A stretch of 30,529 nt of DNA from Suillus spraguei. Taxonomy: Eukaryota > Basidiomycota > Agaricomycetes > Boletales > Suillaceae. Position 1 is the stretch's first letter; each line of letters begins with the position of its first letter. Made by a program: the position numbers and the translations under genes. The notes below the pieces were generated by a model. The model worked only from the letters and a program-made list of their open reading frames with translations, ran no database searches and was not told the DNA's origin. Positions 1-10,908 of this stretch are shown here, piece by piece. The stretch lies in contig JABCPU010000689.1 of assembly GCA_016800925.1 (NCBI GenBank), positions 1-30,529 of the forward strand, given 5' to 3'.

Positions 1-580
1 TGGGGGCTAGGGATTCGCGTTGCAAACTTCGGACTTGCTCCGATATGTAGGTAATCAGCTTGTGATCTCAATTTCTGCAATTGCTACCAGTCAGTCAAGA
101 TTTCAAATCTACTAGGTTATTTGTTTTCAAATTTCTACGATGTTCTTTTATGAGTACTTACCCAAATATCTGCACCATCAAGGGAATTTAACCGACACCA
201 AGATAATCCAAAATTCTCAGGAAACATGGAACCGTTCTATATGAATGATAGATAGTGTTCATATCCAGAGGTTAACGACAGATGGGCGCACCAATGTGAT
301 CGTTGGAGATAAATAACTGAGTTGAACACATACCAAATAACCAAAGAGCTAGCAAGTGCAAAATTCAGCGGAAAAGAGAAGTACATCTACATTACGAGCT
401 CACCTCGCGAGGTAAACAATGTGGAGTTAGATTGATTGATCAGCACCACGAAACAGTCCCCCATAATACCTCCTGGTTGTCGTTGCAGTTTTTTGCAGCA
501 AACCTGCGAAACATACTATGTGCGAGAACCTCCGACAGCAATTTTGATCGAAACGATATGGGGCTTGAACTAAAAGGCTT

Positions 581-597
581 CACGTGCACGTGACTCA
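581..597. promoter_or_regulatory. Overlapping E-boxes and a TGACTCA site upstream of TAF6 copy A
   Basis: The 17-bp word has two CACGTG hexamers sharing bases, followed directly by TGACTCA. It lies about 45 bp before the TAF6 ATG and is unchanged at 13626-13642 in copy B. CACGTG is the core bound by bHLH factors and TGACTCA the core bound by Gcn4/AP-1-type bZIP factors. That these sites act on TAF6 is inference. Confidence 0.4.
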
Positions 598-641
598 GCA
601 GTTATTGAATATTGAGTCCCTGGAGTGATATCAACATCACG

Positions 642-1685
642 ATGAGCAAACCGAAAGCGAAAAGCTGCTCAGACACATCAAACAGGGATATACAAGTCAG
701 ACTCGGTCAGAGTATGCATCACAAACAGTGTCAGTTTATGCGACGAGATGAAGCCGACATTTACAGGACGTCGCCGAGTCGCTGGGCATCGCCAACTTAT
801 CTGAAACAGTAGCATCCTCACTCGCTAGTGATGTCGAGTATCGCATTCATCAGGTCATAGAGGTGCTTGATTTACGCCTAAGTATACTTGTCAAAAGCTA
901 AGGAAATACCAGGAAGCTTCGCGATCCATGCGCCATGCCCGACGAACCACGATGCGCTGAAGGAGGGTGCTGAAACTGAAGCGGACGGTCGATCGTTTGA
1001 GGTTTTATTGGATGTTGTCAGCGCCATTCTCGAGAATAACACGCTATTCATCGAGCCTTATGTGAGTGATATTCCAAACCCGAGACTGTTCAGTAAATTG
1101 ATATTGTACAGCTCCACCAATTATTACCAGCCATCCTTTCAACTCTTCTCCATTCCACGCTTCCACCATCACATGCCACCCACTTGCGCACGTCCGCTGC
1201 CCAGACGCTGTCCCGTCTACTTACCCAACATTCTACGACTTATCCATCTCTTTCACCACGAATTATGAAAACACTCCTTGTTGCTCTCATTTCAGCAGAC
1301 AAATCTAAGGGAACACGGGAAGGTGCCATCCGCGGCCTGGTGGGAATTGGAAAGGAGGCGGTAAGGAAGGGACTCGTGGAGGGTGGTGGAGTGAAAGTTG
1401 TGGGAAGTGAATGTACACCCGAGGAGACTGGCCCCCTCGTTGATTCTGTCATGGTTAGTATTCCTTTGTTCTGCGTGATCACGCATGTTGAGTATCCAAC
1501 AGACCGCTCTGCATGTTCTACATCCCGCATCGGACATGCCTGAATCATTGGACGCAACGAACGATACGGACACTGTGACTATGGGGCAGTTGCAGGATAT
1601 TTTAGGCAGCTTCTTCGCCGAGAAGCTTTATGGCGATAAAGGTTGGGCATTGGGTATTTTGGGTAGCATAAAACAGCAAAATTGA
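642..1685 (+). pseudogene. TAF6: TAF6 copy A: frameshifted, internally deleted, intact C-terminal exon
   Basis: Remnant of the TFIID/SAGA histone-fold subunit TAF6. The ATG at 642 begins the same exon as in copy B. An extra A in the run at 660-663 shifts the frame after about seven codons. The histone-fold exon 2 is still readable (DVAESLGI, near 774-869). At about 953 the sequence jumps from the start of exon 3 to what is B 14574, losing 577 bp: the rest of the histone-fold exon, the linker and the start of the HEAT-repeat domain. The remaining HEAT exons and the real C-terminus (ending SIKQQN, stop at 1683-1685) are intact and uninterrupted, unlike copy B. The deletion junction has 1 bp of microhomology, as in end joining. 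It cannot encode TAF6. Confidence 0.88.
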
Positions 1686-1783
1686 TTCTAGTCTATTGCT
1701 GTTGATCTTGCTGTATGCTGTGAAAATGATATAGTATAGAACTAGCGAATGGGCGGCGGAACTAATCGTAGGTTTACTCATGC

Positions 1784-2779
1784 TCAGGCGCTCATAAAAC
1801 CACGAATAAGCCATTCATAGACGCCAAGGAAAACAGACCCTCCTGCAGATATCCACATTGTTCTGGGAATTATACCTGCAAAAAGAGCCCTTGCGCCCTC
1901 TTGGATGTAGATTTACCGGACTCGCATAAGAAGACTTGGCACCTGCTGCTTTGAGGGGTCCTAGATATGCCTTAGATATGTTATCGAGATTCATAACAAA
2001 GACATACTCTAAGATCAAGCATGACGCGTGTTTTGAGGACATCGAGCGGTGTTGTTAGCGCTGCCGCAGTCCCTCCAGCTATGCTCCCACAGACAGCAGC
2101 CTCATGTGCATATAGGGGTTTTCGGTCTAGGTATATTGATAATCGATGTTTGAGAAACTCATACAGCGGGAATTGCAGTGATGTAAAGGGTATCTTGGAA
2201 GTATAAGATCAGAACATGCATACAGAACGTGAGAATCTATGCATTTACCTCGCGCATGATAGTAGTCCAAAAACCACGATAGAACCCTCGAATGCCATCA
2301 TGTTCCAAGACAAGTGTTGCGGCTTTAAACGAAGATGCCGAAGCACCATACATTGATGTTTGCGTCCCCGTCTTAATGACTTCTGTAGGAACGCGTATCA
2401 AACAAGCAGCCTGAGCGGGAAAAAATCATTTGCGGAAGGTAAGTTTTCCAGAGTCAAGAACTTGCCACTTCTGCCACAGACGCGGATAACATATGGTTCA
2501 CAGGCGCAAGTTGGCCATGAAGAGGAATCGAATGCTTCATTGCTTCATACGTAGAGAAGAATGCAGCAGCTATAATCTCCGCGTCAGAACAATGATTGCC
2601 CGACAAATTATTCCATACATACCTCCTGGGGCGCTTCCAACGACCACACTGCCCACACCTTTGTAAATCCCGCGAAAGCCGCCAGCGTTGATGAATCCCT
2701 GCGCAGATTGCAGACGAGTCTTGACGGTGTCTATCGGAAAGAACAATAGGTCGACCGCTGTTCCCGCCAATCCGCCAGG
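1784..2779 (-). pseudogene. Mitochondrial S-adenosylmethionine carrier, copy A, with a stop codon
   Basis: Mitochondrial carrier family gene of the SAM transporter type (yeast Pet8, human SLC25A26), which would exchange cytosolic SAM across the inner membrane. Read on the reverse strand it gives the first repeat with the carrier signature [10 protein letters not shown], a middle repeat with PTEVIK, and a third repeat with [11 protein letters not shown], ending FMSA and a stop at 1784. Two changes set it apart from copy B. A CAA codon became TAA at 1913-1915 in the last exon (VR-stop-IYIQEG). The middle signature reads KTGTQ instead of KTRTQ (codon at 2366-2368), losing the conserved basic residue. 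The first residues of the protein are not visible: upstream of 2779 is the unidentified gene. It converges on TAF6 with about 100 bp between stops. Confidence 0.85.
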
Positions 2780-3441
2780 CTATGATTTGGGACCCCCATG
2801 TAGTGTGCGAATCCATGCCGTACAACTGCCTGAAGATAAAGGTGAGTGAGTTTTTTGTTTCGAAACTCAATGCTCACCAGTAATGCTCTATCAGAGTACG
2901 CCTCAAGACTCGCCCCAACAAGGTCCATATCCCCATCACTGTCACTTGAGCTTCCTTCATCAGCACTGTCTACATCTTTCGCCACTTGTGCTCTCTCGAA
3001 ACTTTTTACGGCCACGGCAATATGTTGTTGGACAGACCCATCCAACTCCCTGAGGCGCTGCTCGAAGCACTCACATGTCTGTTGATTGGTGGCCTCACAG
3101 CGGTGACCCTGGTGAGCTATCATCTGTGCTACCTGCTGCTGACGTACTCCATCTAAATTCTCCAGCTCTATGATATGGCGGTTGAGCCCTTCAATGAGCG
3201 ACAAAACCATGGTCTTCGACAATTTGCCAGTGTCTCCTGCCTTCACATCTGAGACTGGAAGTGCTGACGTCGATGCTGGACCTCCTTGTGGCACTGGTGC
3301 TGGATGGCCAAAGTTTGTGCCAAACACCCCCTGCATCGCCATGCTTTCACCCAAGGCATCTAGGATCTGTCCTGGCACTTGGTAAGGGAGGTCCATGGTG
3401 TGTACAGTGAGGAGGATGGGGTGGTTGTCGATGTTCTGCAC
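2731..3441 (-). CDS. Unidentified two-exon gene, copy A, ending inside the SAM carrier exon
   Basis: I do not recognise the family. The reverse-strand frame starts at ATG 3441 (a second ATG lies 15 codons on) and gives about 188 residues before a clean intron (GTGAGC...TTCAG), then about 32 residues to a stop at 2731-2733. The protein is hydrophilic, has a Gly/Pro/Ala-rich N-terminus, a Gln- and Cys/His-containing middle ([12 protein letters not shown]) and an acidic serine tract ([15 protein letters not shown]), possibly a coiled coil. The last 15 or so residues are read from SAM carrier DNA in a different frame, so the gene end looks like an accident of fusion. Upstream there is an A/T-rich TATA-like tract near 3525-3535. 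Copy B differs by a few substitutions. Confidence 0.5.
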   Translation of the reverse strand: MQNIDNHPILLTVHTMDLPYQVPGQILDALGESMAMQGVFGTNFGHPAPVPQGGPASTSALPVSDVKAGDTGKLSKTMVLSLIEGLNRHIIELENLDGVRQQQVAQMIAHQGHRCEATNQQTCECFEQRLRELDGSVQQHIAVAVKSFERAQVAKDVDSADEGSSSDSDGDMDLVGASLEAYSDRALLVSIEFRNKKLTHLYLQAVVRHGFAHYMGVPNHSLADWREQRSTYCSFR

Positions 3442-3614
3442 TCATCTTCACACTGTACTTTTGTCCCGCTCGATGTCTCGGGCGCACATGTATCAAGTTC
3501 TATTTAGCGAATTTAGAAGCGCAAGATGGCATATATATTTGGCTTCGAAATAATTTAAGGGACATTCTCAGAGAAATGCATGGTGTATTCTGAGGAAAGT
3601 GACGTCAAATTTTG

Positions 3615-4894
3615 GGCCAGCGCGTACATTCAGTCGGGTCTCGCACGTGGTCCCGGCATGCCTCATCCAACGTCCCGGACTGGACAACACACACGCGACA
3701 CGTTACGCGTGCAGAAGACGTCATCATTAACCGTGACCCTGCTGGACTCGAACGCGGCGAGGGTGGACTGGCGGAAGAAGATAAGTCTGCATTGGAGAGC
3801 AAGCGCGCCAGCACGCTCACTGTGTCGCCGCCATCGCCGGATGAGATAGAACAGATTGGCGAGGCGAACAGTGTGGAGACACGTGCGGCAGCTGCGCTGG
3901 CAAAAGACGAGGAATAGATAAAGGAGGAGATACCGGCTGATGGGAAAGGGACGACTGCAGAGTGGCAGGAAGGCCCGCACAGAATTATTGAGCGACGAGG
4001 TGGTCCTGGTGAAGAGGTACGTGGGTTCATTGACAATACCGATTGTGATGTTGACGTCGTTTGCAGGTCGATGTGGAAGTCATCTATAACGCATTCAAGC
4101 CTTCTGAACAGGCCGTGCACTCCCGGTTCTCTGTAGGAGAAGGTGGCGCCTTTCAAGCAGGTCGCGCTTATCTTCGCAAGTTACACCATGCACATGAAGA
4201 CATACATCGTGGAGCTGAACATGTCGAAGAAAACGTTCTGCATGACATACATGCATTAGAATCAAAAGCCCCAGAAGTCATCCAAGTCGGTGGCTCAGGC
4301 GATGGAAACACGGGCGCATGTGCTGAAGGTGACGAAGATGAAGGATGGATGTCAGACAAAAGCGGAGACGGAGACGGACCTGCGTACTCGTTGGGGGAGC
4401 TGCCCGGCGATCACAGGAGGCGTTCAAAATCATGGAAGGCGAAGAGCGGAACCCATTCTGTGGCAGCTAGAAGTGCGAGGAGCCATCGACGGAGACAGTC
4501 AACGGGAGATGGTGGAACGTTCTCGAGCCATGTTAGGCAGCTCCTGGATCAGGACCCACCATTCGCCTTTACGGCTGAGCCGAGTGAGATGACACCGTCT
4601 GAGGGCGAGGACCAGCGTGGGAGAAGTCATACACCTCACCGGCAGGGATCAGGGCACACTTACCGTTACTCCATCCAGCACCGACGGTTGGAGTCTCTGA
4701 AGACGAGCGAACACAACTCTCGTGATGTCTCGCCTACTCGGTCTGTCCGGTTCGTCGACAAAGAGCCTCGGAGTGGTGCCATTACTCCTAAGATGACGCT
4801 TGATCAGATGCCCCAGGGCAGTTGTAGCGAACCGTCTGGCACTGATGGCTCGGAGTCGCGAGGGAAGGTGACATTCGGTCCCCCTCATATATGA
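3615..4894 (+). pseudogene. C-terminal part of an unidentified hydrophilic protein, in-frame stop, N-terminus missing
   Basis: An open frame from about 3615 (entering from the duplication edge) reads through an acidic/charged stretch to an in-frame TAG at 3915-3917. It then continues in the same frame to an intron (GTACGT...TTTGCAG, about 4017-4066) and a long exon ending at 4894. The last exon gives about 275 residues: a helical, His-rich segment (VEVIYNAFKPSEQ, HEDIHRGAEHVEENVLHDIH) followed by a disordered Ser/Arg/Gly-rich tail with RRRS and SHRRRQS sites. There is no ATG at the start of the last exon, so it is not a complete gene. It may be the cytoplasmic tail of a fungal Na+/H+ antiporter, because a membrane-domain piece of that family sits beyond copy B (18807-18975). 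That link is a guess. Confidence 0.45.
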
Positions 4895-6684
4895 AGCGCG
4901 TCTGAAGATTGGCATATTGTATATATATCGTTTGGTGCGTTTTTTTAATCGTCTAGTCCTCGCGTCGAAATCATTCGGGTATCGCTCCCGCTTTCGCATC
5001 ACACTTTATGAGCTGTCGTCAATGTAGCATTAATGGCTTCGAACATGATGTATAGATATATCGTCTCTAAATTAACATTGTATATGAAAGAGCTTTTGAC
5101 GTCACTACACGATAACTGGATGAGGAGCATTGATATCAAGGATGTGCCGAATACAGCGCGTGTACCAGTGACTTCCAAGAACCCAAAGACCGGAGTAATA
5201 CAAACAGATGCATGAGGTTCGCGATCAGCGCCAGGTACTGAGGTACTTCGAATGGAAATGTCATCGGTCAGGGTAAATATAAGCCTGTTGTTTCGTACAC
5301 CAGCGTATATGGTTCACCACATCATAAGCACCTCTTTCCTTCGTTTGTCCCTCACCTTCGTCGTTGTCTCGCAATCCAGAATGTAGTTCTATTCTGTTTC
5401 GTGTGTCTCATCAGTGTTTCTCGTCGTTCGACCACGACTTTTTTCAGTAAACTCATGCCACCATGTTCCTGCGAACAGGACACTGTCGTTTGGGTTAATG
5501 CCAGGCCATTGCAAAAGGCCTGAGTCCATGCGAGATGCGAGGAAGTGAAAAGACCAGTACATACGAATTATCCGGTATAATTAGAATCCAGTCAACTAGA
5601 GTGAAAAGGGCGCATACGCACTGACGTCAACTGCATCCTATATATCTAATTGTATTCACGTGTCCTCCCATACGATCTTCGACTATGCTTGTTGATCAGT
5701 ATAGTACTTGTTGTGCGGATGTAAGGATTGTCTGGTAGTTTGGTTCAAGTTCGATTGGAGGAGGATACAAATGTGTATGATAGTGGACCTGCTATTTCTA
5801 GTTTACTTGAAGGGACAAGGGCTAATCCATACATTCACTAGAGTCTGTATATAAAGCAACCTGCATACTCGGTCAGGATTGAGGTGAGACGCACCTGGTG
5901 TATGACTCGGGCCTCTCCTGACGGGCTTTTGTATCATCCAAACCACTAATCTGGATGATCGAGGTAAAAAAAGTGACTGCATGAGTTTCCTTCGGTTTCA
6001 GAAAAAGCGATGACATAACGAGTCTTCGCTCGGCTCATCTATGTTTCGACTTCAGAGCGATGCTTTTGGGATAATCCAGGGACACTCTCGTACACATCAT
6101 ACTAGTACATTTCTGGTATTTATGACTCTTGTAGATCCAGGTTCGTTGAAATGTCCTTTTTATTTCATATGCTGACTATTCTCAAGCTCGGATGCCACGT
6201 CCCGTCGTGTTGCCTTTGTTTCTAGCTCGATCATCATTCCACCTTGCCATCGTCTCGTACAGCGTAGGCATAGCCCACCACCCTCCGTCATTTCTAGTGG
6301 TCTGTAATGTTTGTACCATGAAATACACTGGGTTTTATGTTGTCTCAGCCTTGTGCTAATGATCATACCACGTCTCAATCAACCTACGATGACAGTACAG
6401 ACTTGCAGTGTCCTTGGCGTGTCATTTTCCCTCATCCATAGCATTTTGCTGCAAGTTGGTGATCTTTTAGCCTCAGCGCTTCGTGCAATCATACAAGCGT
6501 CTATTGTACTAGCGCTGAGCTGCAACATGCAAATACACGTGTGCATCACCTAAACCTTCTGAACCCTCAACCTCCCTTCTCCCTCTCACCTGAACTCACA
6601 GTGCCCTTCCGTCTTTTCCACTACTCATTCTATCTACCACCTAATCCATCTTTGATCCTTGTTATTATGCGTTATTCTACCACC
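4895..6684. other. Non-coding stretch between genes
   Basis: No convincing gene is seen. Open frames are short, lack splice context and have no recognisable motif. The last 140 bp before the CHAT start is rich in C and T, as basidiomycete promoters and 5' leaders often are. A small inverted repeat (ATCATCCA...TGGATGAT) lies near 5933-5960. Fragments of a dispersed repeat (acgagtcttc; TTTATTTCATATG) are at about 6009-6028 and 6157-6192. Confidence 0.6.
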
Positions 6685-9600
6685 ATGCCCGGTAGCTGGC
6701 CAACTGCAACGGAAGGCCGATATATCAAACTCGAAGGTAAGTTGCCCCATACCGCCTTCGTATCTCTTTCGTATCCTCACACTCTACCTACAGTTATTGG
6801 AGCAAAAAATGTTCGAGTTCCCTCCAAGCGCATTCCCGCCGGTATTCACACATCCATCATTGTTGGCTCGACGAGACGCTGGAAATCAACGATTGGAGTC
6901 TTATTATCCGACGAATCAGTAGCATGGGACGATACCGTAACCCTGTACAGTCCATCGTAATTTTCAGATGCAACTCGATAGCTGATCTTCTCCTTGTAGA
7001 TCATTAGACGTGTCACCCGATATATTAGTGGAGATCAGCGCATCCTTCGAGTTCAATCCGATGCTGGGGAACGGAGAAGTCGTCGGAAAACTTGAAACAT
7101 CGTGGGATGCGCTGCTCGGTCATGGAAATGAGCCTTTCGGTGAGTGACCTCCTTCTCATTCATGCTTATATACTCACATCTAGTAGATATCTCCTTCCCG
7201 CCCGTTCGTGGGGTTCGCCCTTGCCTCACGCTGAAGGCCACTGTTCTACATTCTAGCGACAATCGCGGGAGCGCACTGCTTGACGTGAGTGACTCAGCCT
7301 CTGTCGTTGATTTCTGTTGACGGAACACCTTGTGTAGTCCATCACTGAACCTGAGATTGCTCGAGAGACCGATGCAGGCCATGAACGATTCGCCACATAC
7401 GTCACAAGCAAGACCGTCTCTTATCTGAACGATGCCATACAGCATTTTCAGTCAGTCCTGGACCAATGCTTGGTCGGACATCCTGACCGCGCAGAGGCTC
7501 TCACCAACCTCGCATGGGCCCGCCTGGAAGGCTATATTCGAAACGATTTTCAAGACATTGATTCTGTCGCCTCTCTCTTTCGGGAGGCCCTTACATTACG
7601 TCCTGAGGGCCACCCAATCATCCACTATCCATCTACCACCTCGTTGAAGCACTGACCTGGCGCTTCAGCAAGGAGAAGATCACCGCCTATATCCATGAAG
7701 CCGCACATCTGTGCTGCGAGCTATTACCGCTCTGTCCAGAGGGAACCTACATTAGTAGCATCGCGGCAGGGGCAAATGGCGTCGATTATGTGATCGGCGA
7801 ATGCAACAAACTTTCAGTAGAGGGATCTGATGAAGGCATCCACATTCGGCGAGTCGTACTCGAGCTTTGTCCTCTGGGCAACAAACACCGTCCAAGAGCA
7901 CTGGACAAGCTTGGATGGGCTCTCAGTTCACGCTTTGAGCAACGCGGCAGCACCGATGACTTAGATGAGTCCATCCAATGTCATCGTGAAGCCGTTTCCC
8001 TGTGCTCCGAGGGAGATTCGGAACGCGATGACTACCTGAATAACTTGGCCGCGTCATTCTGGGACCGCTTCAATCACCAAGGCAACCATCATGACCTCAA
8101 TGAGGCCATCTCTTTGTATGAAGAATCACTGCGCCTGCGCCCTGTTGGGCACAAATCTCGTGATTTCCCATTGGACAACCTAGGAAACGCCCTCTTCACC
8201 CGTTTCAACCAACGCGGCGGTGTTGACGATATCAATAGATCCATCAGCCTCCAGCGGGAGGCACTGACGTTGCGCCCGCCTGGGAATCCATATCGTGATT
8301 ACACACTCAACAACCTTGCCGCAGCGCTCACAGACAGATATGACAAATTGGATGTCAGCGAAGATCTCAACGAGGCCATTGACCTGTACCGGGATTCACT
8401 TCAGTTAACGCAGCATGGCCATCCACGTCGCCATACAGCTCTTTTCAATTTGAGCTCGGCGCTCTCCTCTCGTTTCACGAAAACGCAGAAGAATGAAGAT
8501 GTCGAGGAGGCCATTCGACTGTGCCAAGAATCGTTGGAGGCTTTGCCTTCACTGCACCCGGCTAGATATTTCAGCTACATGTGGTTGCAGGTCGCCTATT
8601 TATCTCGTTACAGAGTGCAACGCAAGTCTGCTGATTTGTCGCTCGCCGTGGAGAACTTCAGACTCGCATCACGGCATCCCACGCAAGGCTTTCCTGAGCG
8701 CATCATTGAGGCATATAATTGGACTGTTGCAGGAGAGCAGCATGGTCATGGGTCCGCACTAGAGGCTTACTCGACGTTTTTTGAGCTTCTGGATGCTCAT
8801 TTGGCAACACGGTCGTCGGCAATTTCACGGCGGGAGGCTGCAACCGCTTTTCGGTACGCCCAATCACTGCCAATGAATGCAGCCTCATGTGCGATCCGGC
8901 GTAACCATCCCCCACATGCGGTCGAACTGGTGGAGCAGGGTCGTGGCCAGCAATGGTCGCTGGCCTCTCGACTCAGGACTCCACTGGAAGACCTGACGTC
9001 TGCAAGTCCAGGACTAGCTCACAAGCTCTCCGAGATCAACAAGCGCCTATCCGATGCTCAGGGTTCCACCGGCAGTGCTGATCGAACTGCTGCTGATCGA
9101 GCAGCAATGCAGTACAGGAGACTTCAGGAGGAGTGGGGAGCGGTGGTAGCTAAAATCCGTGATGTTAAAGGCTTCTCCCGATTCTTGCTCCCGCCTTCGT
9201 ATGAAGACTTGCAATCGGCAGCACGTCATGGCCCAGTCATTATCTTCATCGCGAGTCAATACTCGTGCAGCGCCATCATTGTTCCGACGTCAGGAGAGCC
9301 CCATAATGTTCCATTGCCGTCTATCACTATTACAGAACTGAAGAATCTCAAGGATCGTTTCGCCAGGGCTATACGAGAGGCATCTTGGATGAGCCTAGCG
9401 GAGTCAAGGACGGATCTAATTGTACTCTCGCGAACAATATGGGACGCGATCATGCTACCCATCGTCAATGTACTCGAACATGTCCTTAAGCTAAGGCGCC
9501 ACTCTCGAATCTGGCTGTGTCCAACGGCAGATTTCACGTCCATTCCCCTCCACGCAGCTCACCCCTTTCTAACAAAGCCAGATGGTTCAGGGAAGGAGCC

Positions 9601-10336
9601 ATGCCTGGAAGATCTCTACATTTGTTCTTACGCCCCGACACTTTCGGCTCTTGTCAGATCTAGACAGTTGATGAAGAAGCGTGTCCCTCCGTCTTTCGTG
9701 GCGATCGGACAGGGCCAACCTCGTGCAGGGGAAAGCAAGGAGCTCTTAGCCGTCGACAGCGAGATCGAGCTTGTCCGAAAGCTCGTCCCTGCGACGGTCA
9801 ACCGTACCACCATTTCTGGCGATGTCCAACAGCTCGTCCCGGTGACGGTCAATCGTACCACAATTTCTGGTGACGCAGCTACACGAGCAGGTGCACTCCG
9901 GGCATTAGAAGAGAACAACTGGGTGCACCTCGCCTGTCATGGAAAGCAGGACCCCGAGCAGCCATACAATTCTCATTTCGTCATGAAAGACGAACCTATC
10001 ACGCTACTTGATATCATGGAGAAAGACATTCCTCACGCCGAGTTCGCGTTCTTATCAGCGTGCCATACCGCCGTCGGCGATAAGGAGACGCCTGACGAGG
10101 TGATTCACCTTGCGGCTGGACTGCAATTTTCGGGGTTCAAGAGCGTGATTGGCACGCTGTGGGAGGTCAACGACGCTTATGTAGAACATGTTGTGAAAGC
10201 TTTCTACGAGAATATGTTCAAGGGTGGTGTGATGGATTGTACGAAGGCGGCCTGGGCACTGAATCGTGCTACGCACGCTGTGAAGACGAAGGTTCCGCTG
10301 GAGCAGAGAATGGTTTTCGTCCATATTGGTGTATAA
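6685..10336 (+). CDS. TPR-CHAT protein with N-terminal C2-like region (one frameshift)
   Basis: Five exons: 6685-6736, 6794-6956, 7000-7139, 7187-7284 and 7338-10336, all with GT-AG introns and matching phase (another in-frame ATG is at 6667). The N-terminus (KLEVIGAKNVRVPS) resembles the C2-like segment that precedes TPR-CHAT proteins of agaricomycetes. Next come many tetratricopeptide-like repeats of the LDEAI/LREALxLRPxGHP type (about 7430-8600). The C-terminal CHAT domain is a caspase-like fold with catalytic His in HLACHGKQD (CAT at 9938-9940) and Cys in FLSACHTAVGD (TGC at 10061-10063), both present. Such proteins are predicted cysteine proteases, often linked to cell death or immune signalling. 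One base appears missing in the C run at 7613-7615: upstream the frame ends at 7655, downstream it stays open to 10336. With one more C the product would be about 1150 residues, so this is a young pseudogene or a sequence error. Confidence 0.85.
9773..9874 (+). repeat. 51-bp in-frame tandem duplication inside the CHAT gene
   Basis: Two adjacent 51-bp units (9773-9823 and 9824-9874) encode 17-residue repeats, VRKLVPATVNRTTISGD then VQQLVPVTVNRTTISGD. They differ at several positions, so the duplication is not brand new. It lies just before the segment that leads to the catalytic His. I remember related CHAT proteins as having one unit; this is from memory and unchecked. Confidence 0.85.
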
Positions 10337-10908
10337 TTGCTTTCATCTGGCATAGGTTTTAGATTTTTGTCATCCCGGTCACTGTAGTATTTGTCATTGT
10401 AGAATTATCTTCCATGTTTGTCATACCGTTGTTTTGCATTCTCTCACATGATGTCGATGTCGTCTACTAAAGTCTTGTGCAATTCATTCAATGTTCGGAA
10501 TATTAACAGTAGTATGTTCTTTGTACATTTGTGCAGGGGGAAACGTGCTAGGGAGGATCACCGAAAGCGCTAGTGAGTCGCAGATAATTAAGACAGAGGG
10601 AACGTTCGAGCACTTGTACGCTGACGACGACAATTGAGTGCCACTCAAGGTACTAAGCCGCGGACTTTTTGAGTATCGATCGCGTCTTAAATTGCCTTCA
10701 AGCAACCAATGACGTAACGAGTCTTCTCTGAAATTCGCTTTTTATTTCATATGTTAATAGTAAGCTCGGATTGTCATCCTTCTGTATTATGTGATGATAA
10801 TGAGCATGTCCGAGGAAGCCTATTTAAATACCGTACATGTTTGACATCTAGCGCCCAAGACTATTTCACAGCCAACATCAGTCAGTACAAGTCATCCATC
10901 AAATGATC
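10337..10908. other. Intergenic region with a dispersed repeat
   Basis: No gene is seen. Bases about 10582-10728 match 18622-18803 (shared words agacagagggaacgttcgag, tactaagccgcggacttttt, aaccaatgacgtaacgagtc), with a different insert in the middle. The part at 10738-10770 (tttttatttcatatg, aagctcggat) also matches 6157-6192. An A/T-rich TATTTAAATA is at about 10820-10830. Confidence 0.6.

Larger units (their letters stand above)
1..3614. repeat. Segmental duplication, copy A (left part may continue outside the window)
   Basis: This stretch matches 13023-18490 in the same orientation and order, with scattered substitutions and 1-bp indels. It carries TAF6 (+), the SAM carrier (-) and an unidentified gene (-). 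Similarity stops at 3614 (last shared word gtcaaattttg), after which the two copies have unrelated sequence. Relative to copy B it lacks 577 bp inside TAF6 (B 13997-14573) and the 1256-bp palindrome. The duplication therefore predates both rearrangements. The left limit cannot be placed because the window starts inside or next to it. Confidence 0.95.

Noticed and set aside
888..1268. A 126-codon frame in copy A as a new small gene.
   Set aside because: It is TAF6 intron, exon and deletion-junction sequence read across splice sites, and ends in out-of-frame HEAT exon.
5033..5215. Short open frame in the 4895-6684 intergenic region.
   Set aside because: 60 codons, no motif, no splice signals and A/T-rich context; expected by chance.
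7790..10336. The long CHAT frame as a separate gene starting at 7790.
   Set aside because: There is no ATG there (GTG), and the frame is open upstream to about 7615 with conserved TPR sequence, so it is the same gene as the exons from 6685.
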